In this document: piece by piece, positions 57,429-64,000 of the stretch
Layout of the letters: every line of letters begins with the position of its first letter
How positions within the stretch are numbered: the stretch's first letter is position 1
NCBI GenBank assembly: GCA_964523735.1
Contig: CAZFYZ010000005.1
Coordinates: forward strand, 1 to 64,000
From: CAZFYZ01 sp964523735
Lineage (GTDB): Bacteria; Armatimonadota; UBA5829
Length of the DNA: 64,000 nt
Direction: 5' to 3'
Made by a program: the position numbers and the translations under genes
The notes under the pieces: model-generated
The model's database searches: none
What the model was told of the DNA's origin: nothing
Seen by the model: the letters and a program-made list of their open reading frames with translations, nothing else

Positions 57429-58298
57429 TTGACACTTAAGCTAGCACTCCCGAAAGGCAGCCTCCAGGAGGCAACTTTCGGGCTTTTCAAGAGGGCCGGT
57501 TGGGACTTTCGCGTGCACTCCCGGTCTTACCAACCCACGTGCGATGACCCTGAAATCGAGGCGACGTTGCTCCGGGCGCAGGAGATTCCGCGCTACGTTG
57601 AGATGGGTGTGTTGGATGCCGGCATCACCGGCTTCGATAACGTAAAGGAATGCAACTCGGACGTTCACGAGGTCTGCGAACTGGTCTACTCCAAGGCGAC
57701 CTCACGCCCCTACAAGTGGGTGCTTGCAGTCCCCAAGGGCTCGCCGATCAGGAGCGTCAAAGATCTCGAGGGTAAACGCGTCGCTACAGAGCTTGTGAAC
57801 TACACCAAGCGCTATATCGCCGAGCACGGCGTGAATGCCCATGTAGAGTTCTCCTGGGGCGCGACCGAAGTCAAAGTTCCGGAGCTTGTAGACGCGATAG
57901 TCGAAGGCACGGAGACCGGCAGCACCCTCAAGGCGCACGGGCTGGAGATCATCGAGACCCTGCTGGAGTCAACGACCCGCATTATCGTGAATCACGACTC
58001 CTGGAAAGACAAAGCCAAGCGCCACAAGATCGAGAACATGGCCATGCTCCTACAGGCCGCGCTGACCGCCGACGGGCTGGTTGGCCTGAAGATGAACGTG
58101 CCGAAGGCCCAGGTGGATAAGGTGCTCGCCGAGCTTCCATCGCTCAAGAACCCGACCATCTCACCGCTGGCCGGAGACGAGTGGGTCGCGGCGGAGATCA
58201 TCGTAGAAGAGAAGACCGTTCGCGAGCTGATCCCCCGCCTCAAGCGCGCGGGAGCGTCGGGCATAGTCGAGTACCCGCTGAATAAGGTGATTTACTAG
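57429..58298 (+). CDS. hisG: ATP phosphoribosyltransferase HisG (long form)
   Basis: About 289 residues. [51 protein letters not shown] and [20 protein letters not shown] follow the family order; the end ([37 protein letters not shown]) is the C-terminal regulatory domain of the long form, normally inhibited by histidine. First step of histidine synthesis. TTG 57429 is chosen because the ATG overlaps the promoter. Other his genes are not nearby. Confidence 0.92.
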   Translation: MTLKLALPKGSLQEATFGLFKRAGWDFRVHSRSYQPTCDDPEIEATLLRAQEIPRYVEMGVLDAGITGFDNVKECNSDVHEVCELVYSKATSRPYKWVLAVPKGSPIRSVKDLEGKRVATELVNYTKRYIAEHGVNAHVEFSWGATEVKVPELVDAIVEGTETGSTLKAHGLEIIETLLESTTRIIVNHDSWKDKAKRHKIENMAMLLQAALTADGLVGLKMNVPKAQVDKVLAELPSLKNPTISPLAGDEWVAAEIIVEEKTVRELIPRLKRAGASGIVEYPLNKVIY

Positions 58299-58421
58299 TG
58301 GAGAGTGGAGAGCCGAGAGTGGAAAGTCCAGAAAGTCACCTTCGCCGATCTGCTTGTGCACGAGTGGCCCATCGCACGTACTGGTCCCTTCTTTCCACTT
58401 TCCACTCTCCACTTTCCACTT
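58297..58421. repeat. Heptad repeat hairpin in the hisG-ruvA gap
   Basis: Left arm GTGGAGA, GTGGAGA, GCCGAGA, GTGGAAA (from 58298); right arm CTTTCCA, CTTTCCA, CTCTCCA, CTTTCCA (58391-58418). Exact 7-nt period and complementary arms about 50 nt apart. The ruvA start lies downstream; a longer upstream frame through the repeat is spurious. Confidence 0.8.
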
Positions 58422-58434
58422 CCGAGGCCCGGCC

Positions 58435-59037
58435 ATGATCGCTCAACTAACCGGCGTCATCGCCCGTACCGAAGCTGACTACGTTGTCATCGACGTCAAT
58501 GGCGTCGGGTACAAGGTCAACATGCCGCTCTCTATCCTTGCGCAGATGCCGCAGGTTGGAGAGAGGGCGCGGCTGCTGATCTCGACAGTGGTTCGGGAAG
58601 ACTCGATCACGCTCTACGGCTTCTCCGAAGAGGCCGAGCAGAGCATGTTCGAGCTTCTGATCACAGTCTCGGGAGTGGGGCCAAAAGTCGGGCTGAACAT
58701 TTTGTCGGTAATGCCAGTCGAACAGATAGTGCATGCCATCTCGTCAGATGGCTTTCACGAGCTCAACCGCGTGCCTGGCGTGGGCACGAAGACAGCTCAG
58801 CGCATCGTATTGGAGCTGAAAGAGAAGATCGCGACGCTGGTCTGGGCGCAGACAGCGAGGAAGTCGCTGCCGCCGGAGAAGCGTTCGATCGATGACGCCA
58901 TAGAGGGCCTGGTCGCGCTCGGTTACAGCCGTAACGACGCCAGGACCGCCGCGGAAAAGGCGCTCCAATCAGTCGCCGACAAGGGCGACACCGGCAGCGT
59001 CATCACCACGGCTCTCAAGCACTTGTCGAAGGGATAG
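58435..59037 (+). CDS. ruvA: Holliday junction branch-migration protein RuvA
   Basis: 200 residues. MIAQLTGVIARTEADYVVID, then two helix-hairpin-helix motifs (VSGVGPKVGLNIL; VPGVGTKTAQRIVLELK) and the C-terminal three-helix domain (ALGYSRNDARTAAEKAL) that contacts RuvB. Forms tetramers around the junction. ATG 58435. ruvC is not adjacent. Confidence 0.97.
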   Translation: MIAQLTGVIARTEADYVVIDVNGVGYKVNMPLSILAQMPQVGERARLLISTVVREDSITLYGFSEEAEQSMFELLITVSGVGPKVGLNILSVMPVEQIVHAISSDGFHELNRVPGVGTKTAQRIVLELKEKIATLVWAQTARKSLPPEKRSIDDAIEGLVALGYSRNDARTAAEKALQSVADKGDTGSVITTALKHLSKG

Positions 59038-59119
59038 TCAAAAGTCCGAAGTCGAAAGTCGAAAGCCCGCCCCTAGTGGCGGTTCCCTTCATTCCACTTT
59101 CCACTTTCGACTTTCCACT
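59038..59119. repeat. Heptad repeat hairpin in the ruvA-ruvB gap
   Basis: Left arm AAAGTCC, GAAGTC, GAAAGTC, GAAAGC; right arm CATTCCA, CTTTCCA, CTTTCGA, CTTTCCA (59090-59117). Arms complementary, loop about 27 nt. The same design flanks ruvA on both sides. Confidence 0.75.
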
Positions 59120-59130
59120 CCGAGGAATCG

Positions 59131-60156
59131 ATGGACTTCGAAGATCGGCTGGTGTCCCCGGCTGAGAGGGACGAGGATAAGGAGATCGAGTTCTCGCTGC
59201 GGCCGCGACGGCTGAGCGAGTTCATCGGACGCGAGAAGATCAAGGAGAGTCTCTGCGTCTACATCGAGGCCGCGCGTCAGCGGGACGAGCCACTCGATCA
59301 CGTCCTCCTCTACGGACCTCCCGGACTCGGCAAGACCACCCTCGCCTACATCCTCGCAAACGAAATGGACGCGCCCATGCGCTCGACATCCGGTCCCGCA
59401 ATCGAACGGCCCGGCGACCTGGCGGCAATCCTTACCAATATCGAACCCAACAGCGTCCTCTTTATAGATGAAATACACAGGCTCAACCGGGCTGTGGAAG
59501 AAATACTGTACCCGGCTATGGAGGACTACCAGATCGACCTCGTGATCGGGAAAGGCCCCGCCGCACGCTCGATCAACCTCCCCCTGCCGAAGTTCACGCT
59601 GATAGGCGCGACTACCCGCGCGGGGCTTATCACGGCGCCTTTGCGTGGGCGGTTCGGGATAGTCTACAACTTTGAGTTCTACAGTATTGAGAATCTTAAG
59701 ACTATAGTTGCCCGCTCTGCGGGAATACTGGGGATAGAGATAACTGACGAGGGAGCTTACGAGATCGCGAGCCGCTCCAGGGGCACACCCCGTATAGCCA
59801 ACCGCGTGCTGCGGAGGGTGCGGGACTATGCCCAGGTGCGGGCCGATGGAGCCATCGATCAGAAAGTGGCGACCGCCGGTCTCGAAATGCTCGAGATCGA
59901 CGAACAAGGCCTCGATGACGCGGACCGCCGGCTCCTTCGCACGGTCATTGAGAAGTTTGAGGGCGGCCCTGTCGGCATCGAGACAATAGCATCGGCTATC
60001 GGCGAGGAGCGCGACACTATCGAGGACGCTCACGAGCCGTATCTTATACAGATAGGCTTTTTGAACAGGACGCCTCGCGGTCGAGTAGCGACTAAGCGAG
60101 CATACGATCATCTGGGCCTCACGCCCAAGCCCGGCTCGCAGGCGGGGCTGTTCTAA
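59131..60156 (+). CDS. ruvB: Holliday junction branch-migration ATPase RuvB
   Basis: 341 residues. Walker [15 protein letters not shown], Walker [12 protein letters not shown], sensor [10 protein letters not shown], and C-terminal winged helix [18 protein letters not shown]. The hexameric motor works with RuvA at junctions. ATG 59131 with CGAGGAA upstream. Confidence 0.98.
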   Translation: MDFEDRLVSPAERDEDKEIEFSLRPRRLSEFIGREKIKESLCVYIEAARQRDEPLDHVLLYGPPGLGKTTLAYILANEMDAPMRSTSGPAIERPGDLAAILTNIEPNSVLFIDEIHRLNRAVEEILYPAMEDYQIDLVIGKGPAARSINLPLPKFTLIGATTRAGLITAPLRGRFGIVYNFEFYSIENLKTIVARSAGILGIEITDEGAYEIASRSRGTPRIANRVLRRVRDYAQVRADGAIDQKVATAGLEMLEIDEQGLDDADRRLLRTVIEKFEGGPVGIETIASAIGEERDTIEDAHEPYLIQIGFLNRTPRGRVATKRAYDHLGLTPKPGSQAGLF

Positions 60157-60265
60157 GCCTGGACTTTTGACTTTGGACTGCTATTGCCGTTGTTTCGGGG
60201 ACACCCTGTCCCGAAACCACCGGGCACTTGGTCCGGACTTTCGACTTTGTGACTTTGGACTTTCG
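60157..60265. repeat. Heptad runs around a hairpin before the 60272 gene
   Basis: GGACTTT, TGACTTT, GGACTG on the left and GGACTTT, CGACTTT, GTGACTTT, GGACTTT, CGACTAT on the right. The two runs are direct, not inverted; between them GTTTCGGGGACA...TGTCCCGAAAC forms its own hairpin. Confidence 0.65.
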
Positions 60266-60271
60266 ACTATC

Positions 60272-61435
60272 ATGAAATGCCCGACGTGCGGTACCAATAA
60301 CGGAAGAACCAACAAGTTCTGCAGAGGCTGCGGCACAAGGCTTGACGTGATCAAGCCTCCGGACGCGGACCTGCACGACGCCACTTGCCCGCCGGATGAT
60401 ATAGCCCGGGGCGAGGAGCTTTTCGAGGTCTGGCAGCTATACTCGGCGGATGAGCTCGACGCTGCCCTCGAGAAGGTCCAGCAGATCATCGAGTGCAACG
60501 CCGAGAGCGCGTCGGCGCACTCCATACGGTCGCTCATATACCAGCGCCAGGCCGAAGAGAAGTTCAAGGCCGGCGCCGAGGACGAGGGGCGGGGGCTGCT
60601 GGAGCTGGCTATCCTCGAGTACGACCGAATAGTCGAACTCAACCCGGACAGCACGGCGGACAAAGAGAAGCTGGCGTCGCTCCGCCTGCAGCTTCTGGGA
60701 CGGAAGCGGGCGGCCTCGAAGAGTCCCCTAATCAAGTTCCGCCAAGCATTCGACGCGGTGCCGCTGCAGTGGAGAGTAGCTTTTGGAGTATTCCTGCTTG
60801 TGCTGGTGGTTCTGATCATCGCGATGCCCGACGGCAGTAGGCGAGTCTCCGCCAGGCCCGCCGCGGGAGCGCAAGCCTCAGTTACACCAAGCACAAGAAT
60901 CAGCACTGCGGCCACGGCAAGCGACGAACCCGCCGTGGCGAGCCCGGACTCGCCGGCGTCGCTCAGGGTATACACTTTCCCCCGGGTCGAGGAAACCAGG
61001 CCCGACTACGGCGCGGCCGCCGGTTCAGGCACTGCCCCGCCTCGGCCCAGGGATGACCGGATCAAGATGCCCGACGAACCCGTGAGGCTGCCCTCGGCTC
61101 TGGCTGATGTGAAAGTAGTCCCGGCCCGGCCGCCTGCTCCCAAGAAGCCTGCTAACGGAGCAGCCAGGCCAGAGCCTGCGAGGCCGGCTGAAGTAGAGCC
61201 CAGGTCGCAGCCGGGGGATGAAACGCCGGACGGCGGGTCAACGCTGGCGACGGCCATTGAGCTGCGCAACCAGGGCCGCACAGACGAAGCTCTCGATGTC
61301 GCCGAGCAGGCCCTCAAGTTGTACAACTCCGAAGCTGAAGCCGGGCGCAACAAGACCGAAGCCGAACGCGGAGCAGAGAACACGCGCAAGCTTATCAGGC
61401 TCTGGAAGCTAGAGAACGGTGGTAATGGGCAATGA
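60272..61435 (+). CDS. Zinc-ribbon plus TPR membrane protein (second copy of the type)
   Basis: 387 residues. N-terminal ribbon (CPTCGTNNGRTNKFCRGCG), a TPR-like helical region (EVWQLYSADELDAALEKVQQ), one membrane helix near 200-220 (AFGVFLLVLVVLIIAMPDG), Pro/Ala/Arg-rich linker, and a last TPR-like part (ATAIELRNQGRTDEALDVAE). Same order of domains as the 27992 gene, and probably a paralogue. Next gene starts inside its stop (ATGA). Confidence 0.65.
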   Translation: MKCPTCGTNNGRTNKFCRGCGTRLDVIKPPDADLHDATCPPDDIARGEELFEVWQLYSADELDAALEKVQQIIECNAESASAHSIRSLIYQRQAEEKFKAGAEDEGRGLLELAILEYDRIVELNPDSTADKEKLASLRLQLLGRKRAASKSPLIKFRQAFDAVPLQWRVAFGVFLLVLVVLIIAMPDGSRRVSARPAAGAQASVTPSTRISTAATASDEPAVASPDSPASLRVYTFPRVEETRPDYGAAAGSGTAPPRPRDDRIKMPDEPVRLPSALADVKVVPARPPAPKKPANGAARPEPARPAEVEPRSQPGDETPDGGSTLATAIELRNQGRTDEALDVAEQALKLYNSEAEAGRNKTEAERGAENTRKLIRLWKLENGGNGQ

Positions 61436-63291
61436 AATACCGGGGAGCCGTAGCAATAGCTGTCATCTTGGCCGCGCTGCTGGCGGCTCCGTGCGCCGCC
61501 GAATCCAAACGCCCGCTTGTGATGCTCTTCGAGACTTCGCGCGGAGAGCGGGCGGACAAGGAACTGGCGGCCTCTACCACTCGTGCCCTGCGCAACTACC
61601 TCCGCGAAACTCAGCGCGTGGAAGCCGCTATCTTCGACCGGGAATCCCCCACTGTGCTGCGCGCCATCTTGGAGAACAAGCTTACGGCGGACAAGGTCGC
61701 GTCCTACGCAGACCAGGAGGCGCGCCTGGCGGTTGCGAAGGAGCTGGGTTTCCAGTATGCGGCCGGCGCGGAGATCTCGATCAGAGACGTGAACGTGGTC
61801 ATGCTCTCGGACAGCCTGCTGAAGACTCGCCCCGAGGAGAAACCCGAGGGGGAGAAGCCGGCTGAAGAGCCAAAGGTCAAGCCGGACAAGAACGCTGCGC
61901 CAACAACAACTCACGTGCCGCCTCCCGTGGACGAAAGCAAGAACCAGACCATCACCCAGGTCGAGGTCAAGCTGTGGATGGCGCGTGTGGGCGGCGGCAA
62001 GAACTCCAAATGGGAGGCTACCGGCACCGCGGCGCTTGGCGGGACCACAAGCCGCGACCTCGACAATACCATGCAGTCTGCCGCCAGCAGCGCGGTGCTC
62101 GAGATTACCAGGCAGGGGCTTGCGGAACTGCCGAGAGTCTCTGCGGTCTCGCCCTCCAACGGCGAAGAATCCACAGCCATAGGCGGCGGCGAACCCCCTA
62201 CCATCAGCAAGCCCAGCGCGCTCGAGTATGCCGCGAAGGGCGACGAAAGCCTGCGCGGCGGCGACCTGGCGGTAGCTATCGAGCAGTACTCCAAGGCAGT
62301 GAACGCAGACCCGGGCAGCCACCCTCTGCGCATCAAGCTTGCCGAGGCCTATGCTCGCAAGGGCATGTTTACCGAAGCCGAGGAAGTCCTCGCCCGCGCG
62401 GTAGAGAATGGCGCTTCCCCGAATATCGTCGCGGACGCCAGAGCGCGCATCGAGAAGATGAATGCGCCAAAGCCCAGCCAGCCGGACCAGCCCACACAGA
62501 AGGAAGTCGTGCGGCCGGAGAACCGCGTGAGTCTCAGCAAGGGACCGAGTCGCACCTCGCCTGCCGGGGCCAAGATCATCGAGGGGGACAAGCTCTGGAA
62601 CGCAGGCAACCCCGACGGAGCTTCTGAGGCCTACATGGCGGCGGTCAAGCTCGACCCTTCGGACTGGCGGGCGCATGAGCGGCTGGCGCTGGTGGACGCT
62701 TCCATGTCGCTCTTTGGAGAGAGCCGGAAGGTGCTTGTGGAGCTGAGCCGCGTTCAGCCGAACCCACCGCCGAGCATTGCCGCAAACCGCTATGCCTATC
62801 TGCAAGGTTACTTCGACAGCTACTTCAAGCTGCTGCTGGGGCAGTATGAAAGCACCGGCGCGGACTACGAAAAGCGCATTATCACCCGGGAGAGCTATTA
62901 CAGTGTTGTGAAGGGCCTGGCGCTTCGGCTGGAGTCTATGGCGGCATTCCTGGACACGCTGGCCCCGCCGCAGGCCAAGCAGGCCTCGCATCTGCGTAAG
63001 GGCATTGCCTGTGGGCTTATGGCCCAGGCTGCGTCGAGCCTGCGAGACTATCTCGAAACCAACAGCGCCAAGTCGAAGTCCAGTGCGGCTACTTTTGCCG
63101 CGCAGGCGAAATCGGAGCTTGCGGCCGCTGAGAAGCTCGACGCTCCGAAGGCCGCTCCGCCGCCGGCGCCTAAGCCAACTCCTCAGCCGACCACCCAGCC
63201 CGCTCCCGAGCCGACGGCAGAACCAGCAAACGAGCCAGCCCCTGAGCCGGAACCCGAGCCCTCGCCAGACAGCTACCCGGCTGAGCAGTAG
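61432..63291 (+). CDS. Secreted TPR protein with CsgG-like N-terminal region and Pro-rich tail
   Basis: 619 residues. Signal peptide (GAVAIAVILAALLAAPCAA). The region to about 125 (RPLVMLFETSRGERADKEL; ARLAVAKELGFQYAAGAEIS) resembles the CsgG/TolB-type nucleotide-binding-like fold. Three or more TPR units follow (YAAKGDESLRGGDLAVAIEQ; GDKLWNAGNPDGASEAYMAA). The C-terminus is PEP-repeat-like (APEPTAEPANEPAPEPEPEP). Forms an operon with the upstream TPR protein. Likely envelope scaffold; function unknown. Confidence 0.62.
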   Translation: MKYRGAVAIAVILAALLAAPCAAESKRPLVMLFETSRGERADKELAASTTRALRNYLRETQRVEAAIFDRESPTVLRAILENKLTADKVASYADQEARLAVAKELGFQYAAGAEISIRDVNVVMLSDSLLKTRPEEKPEGEKPAEEPKVKPDKNAAPTTTHVPPPVDESKNQTITQVEVKLWMARVGGGKNSKWEATGTAALGGTTSRDLDNTMQSAASSAVLEITRQGLAELPRVSAVSPSNGEESTAIGGGEPPTISKPSALEYAAKGDESLRGGDLAVAIEQYSKAVNADPGSHPLRIKLAEAYARKGMFTEAEEVLARAVENGASPNIVADARARIEKMNAPKPSQPDQPTQKEVVRPENRVSLSKGPSRTSPAGAKIIEGDKLWNAGNPDGASEAYMAAVKLDPSDWRAHERLALVDASMSLFGESRKVLVELSRVQPNPPPSIAANRYAYLQGYFDSYFKLLLGQYESTGADYEKRIITRESYYSVVKGLALRLESMAAFLDTLAPPQAKQASHLRKGIACGLMAQAASSLRDYLETNSAKSKSSAATFAAQAKSELAAAEKLDAPKAAPPPAPKPTPQPTTQPAPEPTAEPANEPAPEPEPEPSPDSYPAEQ

Positions 63292-63310
63292 CTTCACGCT
63301 TGCCAAGTGC

Positions 63311-63427
63311 CCCCTCCCGCTTTAGGGGAGGGCCGGGGAGGGGTCCCCCACCTTCGCCGCCGAACAAAGCGCTAGACTTTCACCAAACCTACCCCCTCCC
63401 GCTTCAGGGGAGGGTTGGGGAGGGGCC
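63311..63427. repeat. Two copies of a CCCCTCCC...GGGGAGGG repeat
   Basis: CCCCCTCCCGCTTTAGGGGAGGG followed by CCGGGGAGGGG (63310-63342) and CCCCCTCCCGCTTCAGGGGAGGG followed by TTGGGGAGGGG (63391-63425). Each is a stem with a GCTT(T/C)A loop. Repeats of this wording are common in many genomes. They fill the 290-nt gap before the last gene. Confidence 0.8.
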
Positions 63428-63584
63428 CTTCCCCCGCGATAGGTTCAGCCGGCCCCAACCTCCCTCATCTTGAGCCCGTCGAAAGATGCCCCCACGTCTC
63501 GCCGCCATCTAACGCCCCAAGCAGGGATTCAGCCCCAACAGAACGAACAATAGCCTGTCACCCATCAGACTGCACGAGGTTGCT

Positions 63585-64000
63585 ATGCCTGGTCCAGAGC
63601 CATTGACATTTGAGACACCGCCTCACCGCAACCAGAACCTCTTCTCCGATCACTATCTCAACACGAACTTGCCTGCGCATACCTACTGGAACAGCCTGCG
63701 CGATCCGGCACAAGGAATGATCCAGGAGATAAGCCGTATATTTGCGTCTTACGTGCCTTCGGAGAATGAGCGGCAGACCGAGGAAGGGTTGGTCATGCCT
63801 GTTCTCAAGCTGCTGGGTCACGACTTTGAGCTGGTGCCGTCGTTGAAGACCCCGGAGGGAGTCTACACACCAGATTATGTGTTCTACAAAGACGCTATAG
63901 CCAGGGACGCCAACAAGGACCAGATTCTGTGTGACACTCTGCCCCAGCAAGGCGGAATAGGCGTTGGCGACGCGAAGTACTGGGGCCGGCCGCTGGACAT
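63585..64000 (+). CDS. Type IIG restriction-modification enzyme (N-terminal part, cut by window edge)
   Basis: 138 codons from ATG 63585 to the edge, fully open. NLFSDHYLNTNLPAHTYWN near the start, NERQTEEGLVMPVLKLLGHD, PSLKTPEGVYTPDYVFYKD and GVGDAKYWGRPLD form the N-terminal PD-(D/E)XK nuclease region of Eco57I/BpuSI-type single-chain enzymes (PD...DAK). The methylase half would follow. It marks the start of a defence locus, or at least a restriction gene. The ORF is not closed in the window. Confidence 0.85.
   Translation, partial: MPGPEPLTFETPPHRNQNLFSDHYLNTNLPAHTYWNSLRDPAQGMIQEISRIFASYVPSENERQTEEGLVMPVLKLLGHDFELVPSLKTPEGVYTPDYVFYKDAIARDANKDQILCDTLPQQGGIGVGDAKYWGRPLD

Noticed and set aside
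61006..63306. 766-codon minus-strand ORF opposite the two TPR genes
   Set aside because: It is Arg/Leu-rich antisense to genes with signal peptides, membrane helices and TPR repeats. High GC codon bias opens long shadow frames; no known motif is present.

Overview
The window looks like a chromosomal segment of a moderately GC-rich, uncultured diderm bacterium, assembled as a scaffold with two short N gaps (37182-37207 and 45522-45531). Type IV pilus assembly genes (pilMNO), a predicted YjbH-type outer-membrane barrel and a lipoprotein solute-binding protein point to two membranes. The efp-accB-accC-nusB-folD and recA-recX-rny-ymdB gene orders and the hopanoid-type squalene genes hpnCDE suggest a Terrabacteria-like phylum. 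Armatimonadota is my best guess, but the sequence does not prove it. TTG and GTG starts are common.

Layout. 1-7231 (minus): pilMNO end; a HAD phosphatase; an RbsABC-type sugar ABC transporter with small accessory ORFs. 7362-9258: RsbW-like kinase and a GT-C-type membrane protein. 9374-13791: thiamine block with a TPP riboswitch and terminator, thiE, thiC, two small genes, a triple 41-bp palindromic repeat and thiL. 14003-17308: tsaE, tsaB, rtcA and an aldo/keto reductase. 18094-20479: ECF sigma factor, zinc-finger anti-sigma factor and a secreted copper amine oxidase-N-like protein. 20605-22094 (minus): Nudix hydrolase and an orphan OmpR-type regulator. 22595-30945: efp, a frameshifted membrane gene, accB, a pseudopilin-like gene, accC, nusB, folD, a zinc-ribbon/TPR protein and a predicted six-hairpin glycosidase. 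30986-37115: cytidylate-kinase-like protein, hpnCDE, outer-membrane protein and an RsbU-type phosphatase. 37225-45415: cinA, thpR, recA, recX, rny, ymdB, a PKD protein and a UbiA prenyltransferase. 45482-45693: two minus-strand tRNAs (His, Arg). 46011-52818: a redox operon described below. 52884-54150: endonuclease V, a c-di-GMP-I riboswitch and a 64-residue protein. 54303-63291: small genes, a ClpP-like proteinase, hisG, ruvAB and two TPR proteins. 63585-64000: the start of a type IIG restriction-modification enzyme that runs off the end.

The most distinctive genetic system is the operon at 46181-52818. It encodes a small Cys-motif protein, a NuoE-like protein with extra zinc ribbons, a 1,077-residue NuoF-GltD fusion, a NuoG/HoxU-like ferredoxin subunit and an FMN-dependent glutamate-synthase-type protein that lacks the usual partner domains. 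Together these could form a flavin-based, possibly electron-bifurcating, NAD(P)H oxidoreductase related to Stn/Nfn enzymes, with an added FMN module. A second distinctive feature is non-coding. About fifteen intergenic gaps carry degenerate repeats of 7-nt (sometimes 8-nt) period, often as purine-rich and pyrimidine-rich arms that can pair. Four gaps carry a different GTAG...CTAC palindrome family, twice supplying the stop codon of the upstream gene. Several promoters have a TGG-TANNNT extended -10 box and put the start codon almost at the predicted transcription start, suggesting leaderless mRNAs.
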